A stretch of 64,000 nucleotides of DNA from an uncultured Clostridia bacterium. GTDB lineage: Bacteria; Bacillota; Clostridia; Oscillospirales; Ruminococcaceae. The DNA lies in NCBI GenBank assembly GCA_947307175.1, contig CAMZIK010000003.1, positions 1 to 64,000 on the forward strand, in the 5' to 3' direction. The notes beneath the pieces are model-generated. The model was not told the DNA's origin and ran no database searches. It saw nothing but the letters and a program-made list of their open reading frames with translations. The position numbers were made by a program, and so were the translations under genes. This document shows positions 1-7,938 of this stretch, in pieces. The first letter of the stretch is position 1. Each line of letters starts with the position of its first letter.

Positions 1-3000
1 GGTAGATTATCGGCGCATTCTTTATCGCTGCCACAGGTGAAGCCGAAAGAGCATCTGCAAACGCTGAATCCGTTGCGAAGAAAATAGTATCAGGAGCTTT
101 CTTTGTCTTGGTCTGCAGCGCTGTTGCAACCTTCGCAGCCGTCTCAAAGCAGTTCTTACCGCTTATCATTGTCGGGTTGTACTTCGCCAGTGCAGCCTTA
201 ACAACCGAACCAACCGCTCCGTTTGTGCTAACAATAATGACTTTCTTAGCCTTGAGACGTTTAAGCTCCTCCTCTGTCTGCTTAGTAACTTGTTTGTTAG
301 TCGTCAGCAGAAGCGGTGCATCGTAAGCGTTTGCAAGCGGCACAGCAACAAGTGCATCGTGGAAATCAAGTCCCGTTGCAACTATGACCGTACCCGTTCC
401 GCTTGGGTATGAGCCTTTAGAGATAAGCCTTGCCGTGTCGTATCTGTTTGCGCCCGCAAAGCGCTGATATGACTGCGTTTGCGTCTTTCCGCAAACTGTG
501 CATTTTCTTGTCTGAGTGTAAGTGTTTTTGCTCTTATCTGAGCTCGTCGTTTTCCAAGCCGACCACTTGTGACCTGTTGCAGCTATGGTCTCGGTCTTCT
601 TCTTTCCGCAGATAGTGCAAGTCAAAACTCTCGTTCCGTTTTGCGTGCAAGTTGCTTTTTTAGTCACTTTCGGGTTTGCAAATTTGTGCTCATGCAGGCT
701 GCCTATCTCAAACGGCTGAACAGCATAGAATGTCGGAGATGTACCGTTGGTCGCATACCATCTGATACAGCCGTCCTTGCAAAGTATCGGTTGACAGTCC
801 GAAAGTCTGCCCTTAACTGTTCCTACAGCGGAACACTTTTTGCCGCTTCCGTCAATGAGCAGCATCTTGACTTCTGTTGTATTCTTATTAAGATTTCTTT
901 CCTCCCACATAACAACAAACAGATAGTCAGAAACCTTTACAAGCTGCGGTGTGCTTGCACGCACATTTGATTTTTCCGTAAATGATGTGAGCTTGACCTC
1001 ATCGGTCTTGTTGAAAAGCTTGTCGGTAATACTTACATAGATATTCCTACGATTCGTATCATTATTGATGTCCTTTGTATAGGCTATAAGCAGGCTGTTC
1101 TTCGATATCTCAAATCCGCCGACAGATGCGCCCGTATAATTCTGACCCGAAGCTCCGTCAAAAGAAACAGGTATCGTATATCTTACATCTGTTACTTTTC
1201 CACCGACTTTGAAAGCGGTTATCGAAATACCTCGTGGATGAGCATCTCCGTGATCAACTCTGAATATCTCTTTTCCGTCCGTCTTTATGAACTGGTTGAA
1301 CGAGTGGCTGACATAACCTGCCTGCGCAATATTCATTACATCATAATAGCTGTCAACGACTTTCATTTTCGATTTATTGATAACAAAGGTCATGTTAGCT
1401 TGATGTCCACTATACATCTCATGGCAGGTATGGATATATATCTTTCCGCTTATCTCGGCGAATCTGCACGAGCCTGCATCAAACGGGGTATACGTATTTG
1501 CACCCTTTATGCTGACATGGTCTTTCTTCTTCCAGTCCTTTGTGTAGCGTGTTATGCGCATTACCTCAACGCTGTCGCTGTACTTGGGATTTGTCTGTCC
1601 AGTAACGACATAGTTGTAGTCGCTGCTGAAATATACTCCGCCGAATATCGGCAGCTCAGGTGTTATTGTGTATGTCGAAAGCAGCTTCTTTGCGCCCTGG
1701 GAATACTTTTCGACTTTGATCTTCTTGCCGATATACTCTGCACGCCATATGTTCTGATCCTTATCTTCATAGATATATGAGTTGTTTACATCAGACCAGA
1801 CTGTATAGTTCTGTGACGATGCGTTGGTGCTTTTTGCTCCCTTTGAGGCTGTCTTGATAACAGGTGAAACAAGAGCAGAATTTGCCTTGACGGTTATCTT
1901 GACAGAAGACTTGACGCCGTTGTTTGTTGTGACGGTTATGGTCGCTGTGCCTGTTCCTGTTGCATAGACTTTTCCGTCAGAAGAAACAGTTGCGACTTTG
2001 GTATTGCTGCTTGACCATGTGAGAGTTTCATTAATTACGCTGTCTGTCTTTGCACTGAGTTTTATCGTCTTGCCGACAACGGTGTTCTTTGAAGGTGCGG
2101 TGATAGTAACTTTAGTAGCTCTTTTCCACGGTATTACTTCAAGGTAGAAGCTCTTTGAGTCATGCTGCTCGACAGCAATGATATTATTGCCTACCTTGTT
2201 CATTGAGAACACGTGGGTCAGGGTCTTGAATTTCGAAAGCTGATTTCCCTTTTTATCAAACTCATACAGAGTATTTGAATTGCCGTAGAATACAAACGAA
2301 TCTGTGCCCTTGATATACTGCGCTCTTGTGCCGAAGCTTTTCGTATCAACGCCCGACTCGCCGTTTTCAAGCTGCGGTCTTGCCACACTGAGCAGCGGCG
2401 TAACACTGTCTTTTGTAAGATCAAACTTATTTGAATCAATATAATTAACATAGTTGTTCGCACTTACCAGATACCTTCCGTCGATCAGATCGGAAGAATT
2501 GTTGTGGTCATAATAATATCGCTGATAAAGAAGGTCTATGTATTTTGAAGTAAAGCTTATCTTATTATTCTTCACGTTTGCTGAAAACAGCGCATTGAAG
2601 TCATGATGATAGCCCCAGTAAAGATAGTCGTAATATCCCTCAAAATACAGGTTGCCGTTTGTTTCGTCATAGCCTGTGAATCGGTATACATAATTATTTC
2701 CGACAGAGACATCAGAGATCTTTTTGCCTGCCGATGTGAGCATGTATATCGTTGAGTCGTCAGAGACGAAGATATTTCCTTTTGTATCAGCCGCAACAGC
2801 TCCGGCTTCTATTTTTGTGGACATACGCTTTACGAGCTTTTTGGTATCAAGGTTATAGATATATATGTTGTATTTATAATTTCCGTTCTGATAATTACTG
2901 CCAACAGCATAAAGCTTATTTCCGCAGACGTAGGAATTCTTTATAGTATCTGATGCAAGAGAGCTGAAATCATAGACCTTTGAGGTCTTTCCTGTTGATG

Positions 3001-4606
3001 CGGAGATATAATACAGAACTGACTTATTGATGACATAAAGTCCATTGTTCTTTTCGTTGGCATAGATACCGAATCCGAAATCAGTAGCACTGAAATGATT
3101 GAACGGAGTCTCGCTGATCTTTTTTGCGCCGCTTTTTTCAAATCCGTCAGGGACTTTTGAGTCTATGAGCTTATACTCTATTCCTTCCCTTGCTGCATAC
3201 GACTCCGCTGCGCTTCCAACATAGCAGCGAAGCACAAAACCTTCAACATTACATTCCTTATACTGCGAGTAATCATGACATTTTCCGAATGCACTTCCGC
3301 CTATATACGTCACGCTCTTTGGAACGGTAACGCTCTTGAGGCTGGTACAGCCGTAGAAAGCATCTCCTCTGATCGTGGTTACTCCCTCGGGGATAGTTAC
3401 CTTTTCAAGAAGACTGCAATCTTTAAATGCGTATTCTTCGATCGTTGTCAGACCTTTTGGAAGAACGGCAGATTTAAGAGAAGTGCATCGTTCAAATGCC
3501 GCATTGCATATCTTTTTGAGGGATTTAGGGAACGTTACGCTCTGCAGATTTACGTTGTCGCAGAATGAACTGATACATATCTCCGTGACGGTCGATGGGA
3601 TAGTGACATTTTTCTTGCTTTGCGGACACTTTATCAGCTTGGTCTTTTTCTTGTTATAGAGTATGCCGTTTTCTGAGCTGTATTTGGTGTTTTCACTGTC
3701 AACGTTTATAGCTGTCAAAGCAGTACAATCATAAAATATAGGTTCGTCGATAGATGTAACGGTCTTTGGGATAGAAATACTTGTAACATTTCCGTTATCT
3801 GTAAAAGCTGCACCGGCTATGGATGTAACGGTGCTTGGGATCTTTACCTTGCCTGTTGCGTTATAAGCATCTATAAGTATGCCGTTTACAACGACCAGCG
3901 TTTTTTTCTTCCGCTGATCCTTGATCCATTGAGTCCAGTCAAAAGCATTATAACCGATCTTTTTCAGACTGCTCGGGAAAGATATGCTCGCAAGATTGCC
4001 GCAGCTGTAAAATGCATTCTTACCGATGCTTTTAACACTCTTTCCGATCTTTACGCTTGTCAGACCTGAACAATAACAAAAAGCGCTGTCATCTATTGTC
4101 GTAACGCTGTCAGGGATTATCAGTTTTTTAAGGCTCCTGCAGCCGTAGAATGAACAATAGCCGATAGTCTTGAGCTTACTTGGCAAGGTTATGCTTGCAA
4201 GCTTTGAACAGTTGTTGAATGAATTGTTTGCGATCGCCGTCAAGCTACTTGGGAAGGTAACACTTTTCAGTTCTGAACAGCCATAAAACGCATAGATGCC
4301 GATCTCTTTGACAGTATCGGGGATAGTTACGCTCGTGATAGTACTATTATTACTAAAGACTCTATCACCTATCTTTGTTACCTTCATTTTATTGATCGTT
4401 GAAGGTATCTTCACCGTAGCGGCACTGCCTTTGTATGAATCTATCTGCACCGTGCCGTCATCAAGCTTGGTGTACTCATAATCACCCGAGACCTCTGCGC
4501 TTGCCGTGATGCTTGTGCTTTCACCGAATACTCCCTCGGGCAGAACAGCCGCAGAGCCGAAAATAAGGCTTGCTGCAAGCAGCAGGGAGAGCAGTCTTTT
4601 TTTCAT
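1..4606 (-). CDS. Giant secreted surface protein: BspA-type LRR, propeller-like regions, Ig-like domain, CWB2 (C-terminus off window)
   Basis: This reading frame is open from ATG 4606 to the window edge (more than 1,530 residues), with one frame confirmed at both ends. Residues 1-33 are a signal peptide (MKKRLLSLLLAAS...). About 40-480 are BspA-like LRR_5 repeats of the form 'FxxCSxLKSVTxPxSLTxI'. About 485-830 and 930-1290 are Tyr/Asn/Gly-rich repeats that look like beta-propeller blades (inferred). About 830-910 is a Big_2 Ig-like domain (WSSSNTKVATVSSDGKV). About 1315-1385 holds CxxC pairs (CTICGKK, CTVCGKT). From about 1383 there are CWB2 repeats (RFAGANRYDTA, ATDSAFADALSASPVAA). CWB2 domains bind secondary wall polymers non-covalently, so this is probably a wall-anchored adhesin or binding protein. 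The ligand is unknown. It has its own promoter and no co-transcribed gene in view. Confidence 0.9.
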   Translation of the reverse strand, partial: MKKRLLSLLLAASLIFGSAAVLPEGVFGESTSITASAEVSGDYEYTKLDDGTVQIDSYKGSAATVKIPSTINKMKVTKIGDRVFSNNSTITSVTIPDTVKEIGIYAFYGCSELKSVTFPSSLTAIANNSFNNCSKLASITLPSKLKTIGYCSFYGCRSLKKLIIPDSVTTIDDSAFCYCSGLTSVKIGKSVKSIGKNAFYSCGNLASISFPSSLKKIGYNAFDWTQWIKDQRKKKTLVVVNGILIDAYNATGKVKIPSTVTSIAGAAFTDNGNVTSISIPKTVTSIDEPIFYDCTALTAINVDSENTKYSSENGILYNKKKTKLIKCPQSKKNVTIPSTVTEICISSFCDNVNLQSVTFPKSLKKICNAAFERCTSLKSAVLPKGLTTIEEYAFKDCSLLEKVTIPEGVTTIRGDAFYGCTSLKSVTVPKSVTYIGGSAFGKCHDYSQYKECNVEGFVLRCYVGSAAESYAAREGIEYKLIDSKVPDGFEKSGAKKISETPFNHFSATDFGFGIYANEKNNGLYVINKSVLYYISASTGKTSKVYDFSSLASDTIKNSYVCGNKLYAVGSNYQNGNYKYNIYIYNLDTKKLVKRMSTKIEAGAVAADTKGNIFVSDDSTIYMLTSAGKKISDVSVGNNYVYRFTGYDETNGNLYFEGYYDYLYWGYHHDFNALFSANVKNNKISFTSKYIDLLYQRYYYDHNNSSDLIDGRYLVSANNYVNYIDSNKFDLTKDSVTPLLSVARPQLENGESGVDTKSFGTRAQYIKGTDSFVFYGNSNTLYEFDKKGNQLSKFKTLTHVFSMNKVGNNIIAVEQHDSKSFYLEVIPWKRATKVTITAPSKNTVVGKTIKLSAKTDSVINETLTWSSSNTKVATVSSDGKVYATGTGTATITVTTNNGVKSSVKITVKANSALVSPVIKTASKGAKSTNASSQNYTVWSDVNNSYIYEDKDQNIWRAEYIGKKIKVEKYSQGAKKLLSTYTITPELPIFGGVYFSSDYNYVVTGQTNPKYSDSVEVMRITRYTKDWKKKDHVSIKGANTYTPFDAGSCRFAEISGKIYIHTCHEMYSGHQANMTFVINKSKMKVVDSYYDVMNIAQAGYVSHSFNQFIKTDGKEIFRVDHGDAHPRGISITAFKVGGKVTDVRYTIPVSFDGASGQNYTGASVGGFEISKNSLLIAYTKDINNDTNRRNIYVSITDKLFNKTDEVKLTSFTEKSNVRASTPQLVKVSDYLFVVMWEERNLNKNTTEVKMLLIDGSGKKCSAVGTVKGRLSDCQPILCKDGCIRWYATNGTSPTFYAVQPFEIGSLHEHKFANPKVTKKATCTQNGTRVLTCTICGKKKTETIAATGHKWSAWKTTSSDKSKNTYTQTRKCTVCGKTQTQSYQRFAGANRYDTARLISKGSYPSGTGTVIVATGLDFHDALVAVPLANAYDAPLLLTTNKQVTKQTEEELKRLKAKKVIIVSTNGAVGSVVKAALAKYNPTMISGKNCFETAAKVATALQTKTKKAPDTIFFATDSAFADALSASPVAAIKNAPIIY

Positions 4607-4644
4607 AAGAATTCACTCCATTCATAAATTCTGAACTCAATATG

Positions 4645-4673
4645 ATTATAGCAAATGATATTACAATCGTCAA
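4645..4673 (-). promoter_or_regulatory. Sigma-A promoter for the giant LRR/CWB2 gene
   Basis: On the minus strand, TTGACG (4668-4673), a 17-bp spacer and TATAAT (4645-4650) lie about 40 bp before the ATG at 4606. A TGc triplet precedes the -10. Confidence 0.7.
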
Positions 4674-4786
4674 GACCGAGTGGTAAACAATTCTCAAAAA
4701 TATGGTTTGCCGCTTGTCTTGATACATGATCCGCACAGCGAAACGGGAGAAAGTATTAAATAAATGTAAAATCACACAAAGGGGCA

Positions 4787-4815
4787 TTGACAAAACTAAC
4801 GGTCGGTAGTATAAT
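4787..4815 (+). promoter_or_regulatory. Consensus sigma-A promoter of the tetR operon
   Basis: TTGACA (4787-4792), 17 bp, TATAAT (4810-4815): a full consensus match. The first of three operator repeats fills the spacer, so repressor binding there should block polymerase. Confidence 0.85.
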
Positions 4816-4853
4816 AACTAACGAAAGGTAGCTAAAAGGCTAACGGCTGCTAG
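4796..4853 (+). promoter_or_regulatory. Triple operator, three 14-bp imperfect palindromes at exact 22-bp steps
   Basis: CTAACGGTCGGTAG (4796-4809), CTAACGAAAGGTAG (4818-4831) and CTAACGGCTGCTAG (4840-4853) share CTAAC-N4-SSTAG-like half-sites. They start exactly 22 bp apart, about two helical turns, and so lie on one face of the DNA. They run from the promoter spacer to 21 bp before the tetR ATG. They are probably the operators of the adjacent TetR protein. Confidence 0.75.
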
Positions 4854-4874
4854 CTTTGAAAAGAGGTGGTCAGA

Positions 4875-5474
4875 ATGGACAAGAAAGAGGAGATAATCCT
4901 TGCGACGCTCGACCTTGCCTGCGAGCGTGGGCTGAACGGTGTTTCGCTGGGGCAGATAGCTGAAAAGGTCGGTATAAAAAAGCCGTCTATTTACAATCAT
5001 TTTGAGTCGAAGGAAAAGCTGATAGAGCAGATGTATGTTTATCTGCGTGAAAAGGCGAAGCAGCAGACTGCGGAGACGAATTTCGATGTCAGCGCACTGA
5101 TACAGGGCAAAAGCGCTTTTGAGATACTGATGATAGCAGTCGGCGGATATGCAAAGATGAACAGCGATGAAACAATGGAGAAATTCTATCGGCTGATATA
5201 TGCACAGAGGACTTCCGATCCTGCGGCAGCAAAGATAATCGCAGACGAGACAAAAAGAATGATCGGTGCGACAAAGGCGCTGTTTTATGCTATGCAGGCG
5301 CACAAAAAGATAAACTGCGATGACATTGACACGGCGGCTTTCGGGTTTGCAATGACAGTTCACTCGATACTTGATTATATGCTCGACTGTAAAAACTGCG
5401 GCGAACCGCTTGGGGAAGACCTGCTCGGACAGTATGTCGGCTGGTTCTGCAAACAGTTCGCATCTCAGGGCTGA
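4875..5474 (+). CDS. TetR/AcrR family transcriptional regulator
   Basis: 199 residues, the usual TetR length. Residues 2-60 form the TetR_N helix-turn-helix (ILATLDLACERGLNGVSLGQ, IKKPSIYNHFESKEKL). The helical C-terminal part is a ligand-binding/dimer domain whose ligand I cannot predict. ATG 4875 is chosen over the upstream in-frame GTG 4866 because AGAGGTGG sits at the right spacing. The gene follows a consensus promoter with three operator repeats, so autorepression is likely. The DUF998 membrane protein starts 68 bp downstream on the same strand and is the most likely co-regulated target. Confidence 0.9.
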   Translation: MDKKEEIILATLDLACERGLNGVSLGQIAEKVGIKKPSIYNHFESKEKLIEQMYVYLREKAKQQTAETNFDVSALIQGKSAFEILMIAVGGYAKMNSDETMEKFYRLIYAQRTSDPAAAKIIADETKRMIGATKALFYAMQAHKKINCDDIDTAAFGFAMTVHSILDYMLDCKNCGEPLGEDLLGQYVGWFCKQFASQG

Positions 5475-5542
5475 ACAAACAAAAAGACAAAAAATGCAGG
5501 GACAAAAGAAAAACAAAACAAAGCTTTTAAGGAGGCAGCAAA

Positions 5543-6199
5543 ATGAAACAGAAAACACTTATCAATTACATCGGACTGCTTGGCGTGGTGGCATTCCTGT
5601 CGTACCTTGCGGCAGTGATATTTTCGCCGCTGGCATACCCCGGATATGACTGGATGTCGCAGGCGGTCAGTGACCTCAGCGCAGAGAATGCGCCGTCGAA
5701 ACTGCTGTGGAATATACTTGACGCACCGTCTGGCAAATGCACGCTCGTTGTCCTTATGGCTGTGTGCGTTTTCATTCAGGGCAAGCTCAACAAACCGCTG
5801 AGAGTCGGTATTTATCTGTTCACGGCGATGAGCTGGGTATCGGGCATCGGCTATTCAATGTTCCCACTTTCCGACAGCGGCAATGCAGGCAAGTTCCAGG
5901 ACGTTATGCACGTTTACGTTGTTACTCCCATCGTTGTTATGCTCTCCATTGCGTCGCTCGTTACGATAATGGTGGGCGGCTATCGCTCAAAGGGGAAATT
6001 CCGCTATATCGCAATTGCGGCAACTGTCGCTCTCGGTATGATGTTTGCAGGTCCTACGGGCATGGGAATCTTCCCGAAGGCATACTTCGGCATATTCGAG
6101 CGATTCAGCGTGTTCGCCGCAACAGGCTTTACTGCTTTTCTCGGCATCTGCCTGCTCAAAGGCTTCGAGCCACACAGCAAAAATGCAGAAGCCGAATAA
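5543..6199 (+). CDS. DUF998 family integral membrane protein
   Basis: 218 residues with about six hydrophobic segments. The N-terminal block (YIGLLGVVAFLSYLAAVIF, then PGYDWMSQAVSDLSA) is typical of DUF998, a family of unknown function often found next to TetR regulators. AAGGAGG lies 7 bp before the ATG. It shares the transcript of the preceding tetR gene. A role in response to a membrane-active compound is a guess from that pairing only. It ends with an acidic tail (NAEAE). Confidence 0.8.
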   Translation: MKQKTLINYIGLLGVVAFLSYLAAVIFSPLAYPGYDWMSQAVSDLSAENAPSKLLWNILDAPSGKCTLVVLMAVCVFIQGKLNKPLRVGIYLFTAMSWVSGIGYSMFPLSDSGNAGKFQDVMHVYVVTPIVVMLSIASLVTIMVGGYRSKGKFRYIAIAATVALGMMFAGPTGMGIFPKAYFGIFERFSVFAATGFTAFLGICLLKGFEPHSKNAEAE

Positions 6200-6224
6200 A
6201 AGCGTCCGAACGGAGTGATAAGAT

Positions 6225-6305
6225 ATGCTTAAACTGTATTTCGGGAGCATACCCATTTTTTTATCAACATCTTTGTTTCTGCTTTTTGTGCTATTTTTAT
6301 TATGA
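6225..6305 (+). CDS. Hydrophobic 26-residue micro-ORF coupled to the next gene
   Basis: ATG 6225 opens a 26-codon frame (MLKLYFGSIPIFLSTSLFLL then FVLFLL), almost entirely one predicted membrane segment. GGAG lies about 10 bp upstream. Its TGA overlaps the next ATG as ATGA (6302-6305), the usual layout for translational coupling. It could be a small membrane peptide, a leader that controls the next gene, or chance. The ATGA overlap and ribosome site favour real translation. Confidence 0.45.
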   Translation: MLKLYFGSIPIFLSTSLFLLFVLFLL

Positions 6306-6622
6306 CCGTGAAAAAGCCGGAAGGCAATAAGAAATGGAAAAAAGCAGCGATAGTAACTGTACTTGCAGGAACACTCATGTCTGCGCTCAGCGGAATAAAG
6401 GACAGCGCTGCTGAAACGGCAGCAGTCTCATTCAAGCAGATGAATCCTTCGCTTGCAATACTGTGTGCGTTAGGTGCAGCTGCAGTTATATCCGGCATTA
6501 TAGCAGGTTTGTGCAAGAAAGAAAAAGCTAATAAGGTCATATTTTATATCCTGAGTTTTATTATTCTTGCAAAGACAATTCTGGTCGAAGTATTGCGTAT
6601 TGTAAAATATTTTAACGGTTAA
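6302..6622 (+). CDS. Small membrane protein, unrecognised
   Basis: 106 residues: a Lys-rich N-terminus (MTVKKPEGNKKWKK), then about three membrane segments (AIVTVLAGTLMSALS, LAILCALGAAAVISGIIAGL, VIFYILSFIILAKTILVEVL). I do not recognise the family. There is no ribosome site of its own; it overlaps the upstream micro-ORF by ATGA. It is probably the last gene of the tetR-DUF998 transcript, since a terminator follows 16 bp after its stop. Confidence 0.65.
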   Translation: MTVKKPEGNKKWKKAAIVTVLAGTLMSALSGIKDSAAETAAVSFKQMNPSLAILCALGAAAVISGIIAGLCKKEKANKVIFYILSFIILAKTILVEVLRIVKYFNG

Positions 6623-6638
6623 TAATTATCGATTTAAT

Positions 6639-6665
6639 GAGCTTGCCTCAGGGCAGGCTCTTTTT
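6639..6665 (+). terminator. Rho-independent terminator of the tetR operon
   Basis: 9-bp stem GAGCTTGCC / GGCAGGCTC (one G-T pair) with a 4-base loop, followed by TTTTT. Confidence 0.85.
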
Positions 6666-6666
6666 G

Positions 6667-6695
6667 TTGACATCTTTCTGCTTACGTGGTAAAAT
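6667..6695 (+). promoter_or_regulatory. Sigma-A promoter for the 6728 gene
   Basis: TTGACA (6667-6672), 17 bp, TAAAAT (6690-6695), with TGg before the -10. It begins immediately after the previous terminator. Confidence 0.75.
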
Positions 6696-6727
6696 GATTG
6701 AAATAAATCACAAAAAGGAGGAGCGCT

Positions 6728-7690
6728 GTGAAAAAAGGATTATGTACTCTGCTGACTGCTCTTGTACTGATTATGCAAGGCTCTTTGGGCGGCTATGCGG
6801 CAGCGGAGGAAACACAGGGCAGAAACACCCTGAAGGGTGCGGCACTCGTCGTCTCAGACGGGATAATCATTGATTTTTATCTTGACATAAAAGACCGCTC
6901 GTTCACGGAGTTTGTTCTTGACGGTCCGAATGGCAAAAAGACAGTTGCGCTGGATTCGGTATCGTCGCTGATAAAAGGTGAACATGCAGGTCTTTACAGG
7001 CTCTCCTACCCTGTCACTATGCAGCAGATAGGTGAAAATGTAAGCATCACGCTTTCAGATAGCGGCAGCAGCTGTACGCTTTACAAGGCAGACGGGCAAA
7101 GCGCATACGAGAACGACTGTGCTGCAACGAGCGTAAAAAAATATATCGACACTATCAATGCAGACAGTTCAGCGAAAACAGCTCTGAAGGCTCTTGTCAA
7201 TGCACTTTGCGCTTATGCAGAAAAAAACGATTCAGAGTCTTTCAGCAAATACAAGACCGCAATGGAAAGCTACTCAAAAGCAGTGAGCGACGGCTCTACG
7301 ATAGAGAGCATAGAGATAAAAAGCACAGACGGTCTGGGCAGCAATTACTCTTTCAGCTACGGCGGAATGGATTTCATCGCACAGTTCACTGTCGATCAGG
7401 CAAGCGGCAAGGAAAACTGGAAGATAATCGACTCTTACAGGGTGAGAAACGAAGCTGATATGAAAGTCATTTGTCAGGCGCTTATCGACCTTCACCCTGT
7501 TCACGGCAAGGATATGGTGTCATTCAGGACAGCAAAGGATATGGCTGATGAATGGCAGCTGCATAATCTTGCTTATGACGTTCTGCCTGAGGGAAGACAG
7601 AAGCAGCGTGCTAAGGATGTTGACCTCGACCCTGATGATCAGGGCAGGACGCTTTCGGATTTTATCAAAAAGATAACAAGCGGCGGCTGA
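6728..7690 (+). CDS. Secreted protein, unrecognised family
   Basis: 320 residues with a clear signal peptide (MKKGLCTLLTALVLIMQGSL, cut near YAAAEE). Residues about 35-125 look beta-rich. About 130-185 form an alpha-helical section (VKKYIDTINADSSAKTALKA...). About 190-240 are beta-rich again. The C-terminus carries charged helices (MADEWQLHNLAYDVLPEGRQ, DLDPDDQGRTLSDFIKKI). I see no catalytic motif. AAAAGGAGG sits 6 bp before the start codon. It heads a run with the lipoprotein 13 bp downstream and the triple zinc-ribbon protein after it, so the three probably share a transcript. Confidence 0.75.
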   Translation: MKKGLCTLLTALVLIMQGSLGGYAAAEETQGRNTLKGAALVVSDGIIIDFYLDIKDRSFTEFVLDGPNGKKTVALDSVSSLIKGEHAGLYRLSYPVTMQQIGENVSITLSDSGSSCTLYKADGQSAYENDCAATSVKKYIDTINADSSAKTALKALVNALCAYAEKNDSESFSKYKTAMESYSKAVSDGSTIESIEIKSTDGLGSNYSFSYGGMDFIAQFTVDQASGKENWKIIDSYRVRNEADMKVICQALIDLHPVHGKDMVSFRTAKDMADEWQLHNLAYDVLPEGRQKQRAKDVDLDPDDQGRTLSDFIKKITSGG

Positions 7691-7703
7691 TAAGGAGAGA
7701 AAA

Positions 7704-7925
7704 ATGAAAAAGGCATTTATAGTTATTTTTGTGTGCGCAGCGCTGCTTTGCGGCTGCAAAGGTGACAGTTCATCAGAGGCGGAAAGCTCGCAGGCGCAGC
7801 AGGAAACAAGCAGCAGTCAAACGCAGACTCAGACAGAAAAGACAGAGACCCAGACCCAGCAGCAGAAAGATGATGCGGACAGCTCGCTTGCACAGGTAGA
7901 GCTTCCGATCTACCCAGTACAGTAA
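7704..7925 (+). CDS. Small Ser/Gln-rich lipoprotein
   Basis: 73 residues with a lipoprotein signal: MKKAFIVIFVCAALLCGC, lipobox LLCGC. The mature part is almost all Ser, Gln, Glu and Thr (SSQTQTQTEKTETQTQQQ) and looks unstructured. AAGGAGAG precedes the ATG. No function can be assigned. It may be a membrane-tethered spacer or partner for the flanking proteins. Confidence 0.7.
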   Translation: MKKAFIVIFVCAALLCGCKGDSSSEAESSQAQQETSSSQTQTQTEKTETQTQQQKDDADSSLAQVELPIYPVQ

Positions 7926-7938
7926 AAGGAGGTACACT

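Noticed and set aside
1238-1780. 180-codon plus-strand frame
   Set aside because: Lies opposite the continuous coding frame of the giant LRR/CWB2 protein, which has clear domain motifs.
4818-5558. 246-codon minus-strand frame over tetR
   Set aside because: Cys/Phe/Leu-rich antisense shadow of the tetR gene; no promoter or ribosome site on that strand.
5737-6330. 197-codon frame overlapping DUF998
   Set aside because: Arg/Cys/His-rich shadow in another frame of a clear membrane protein gene.
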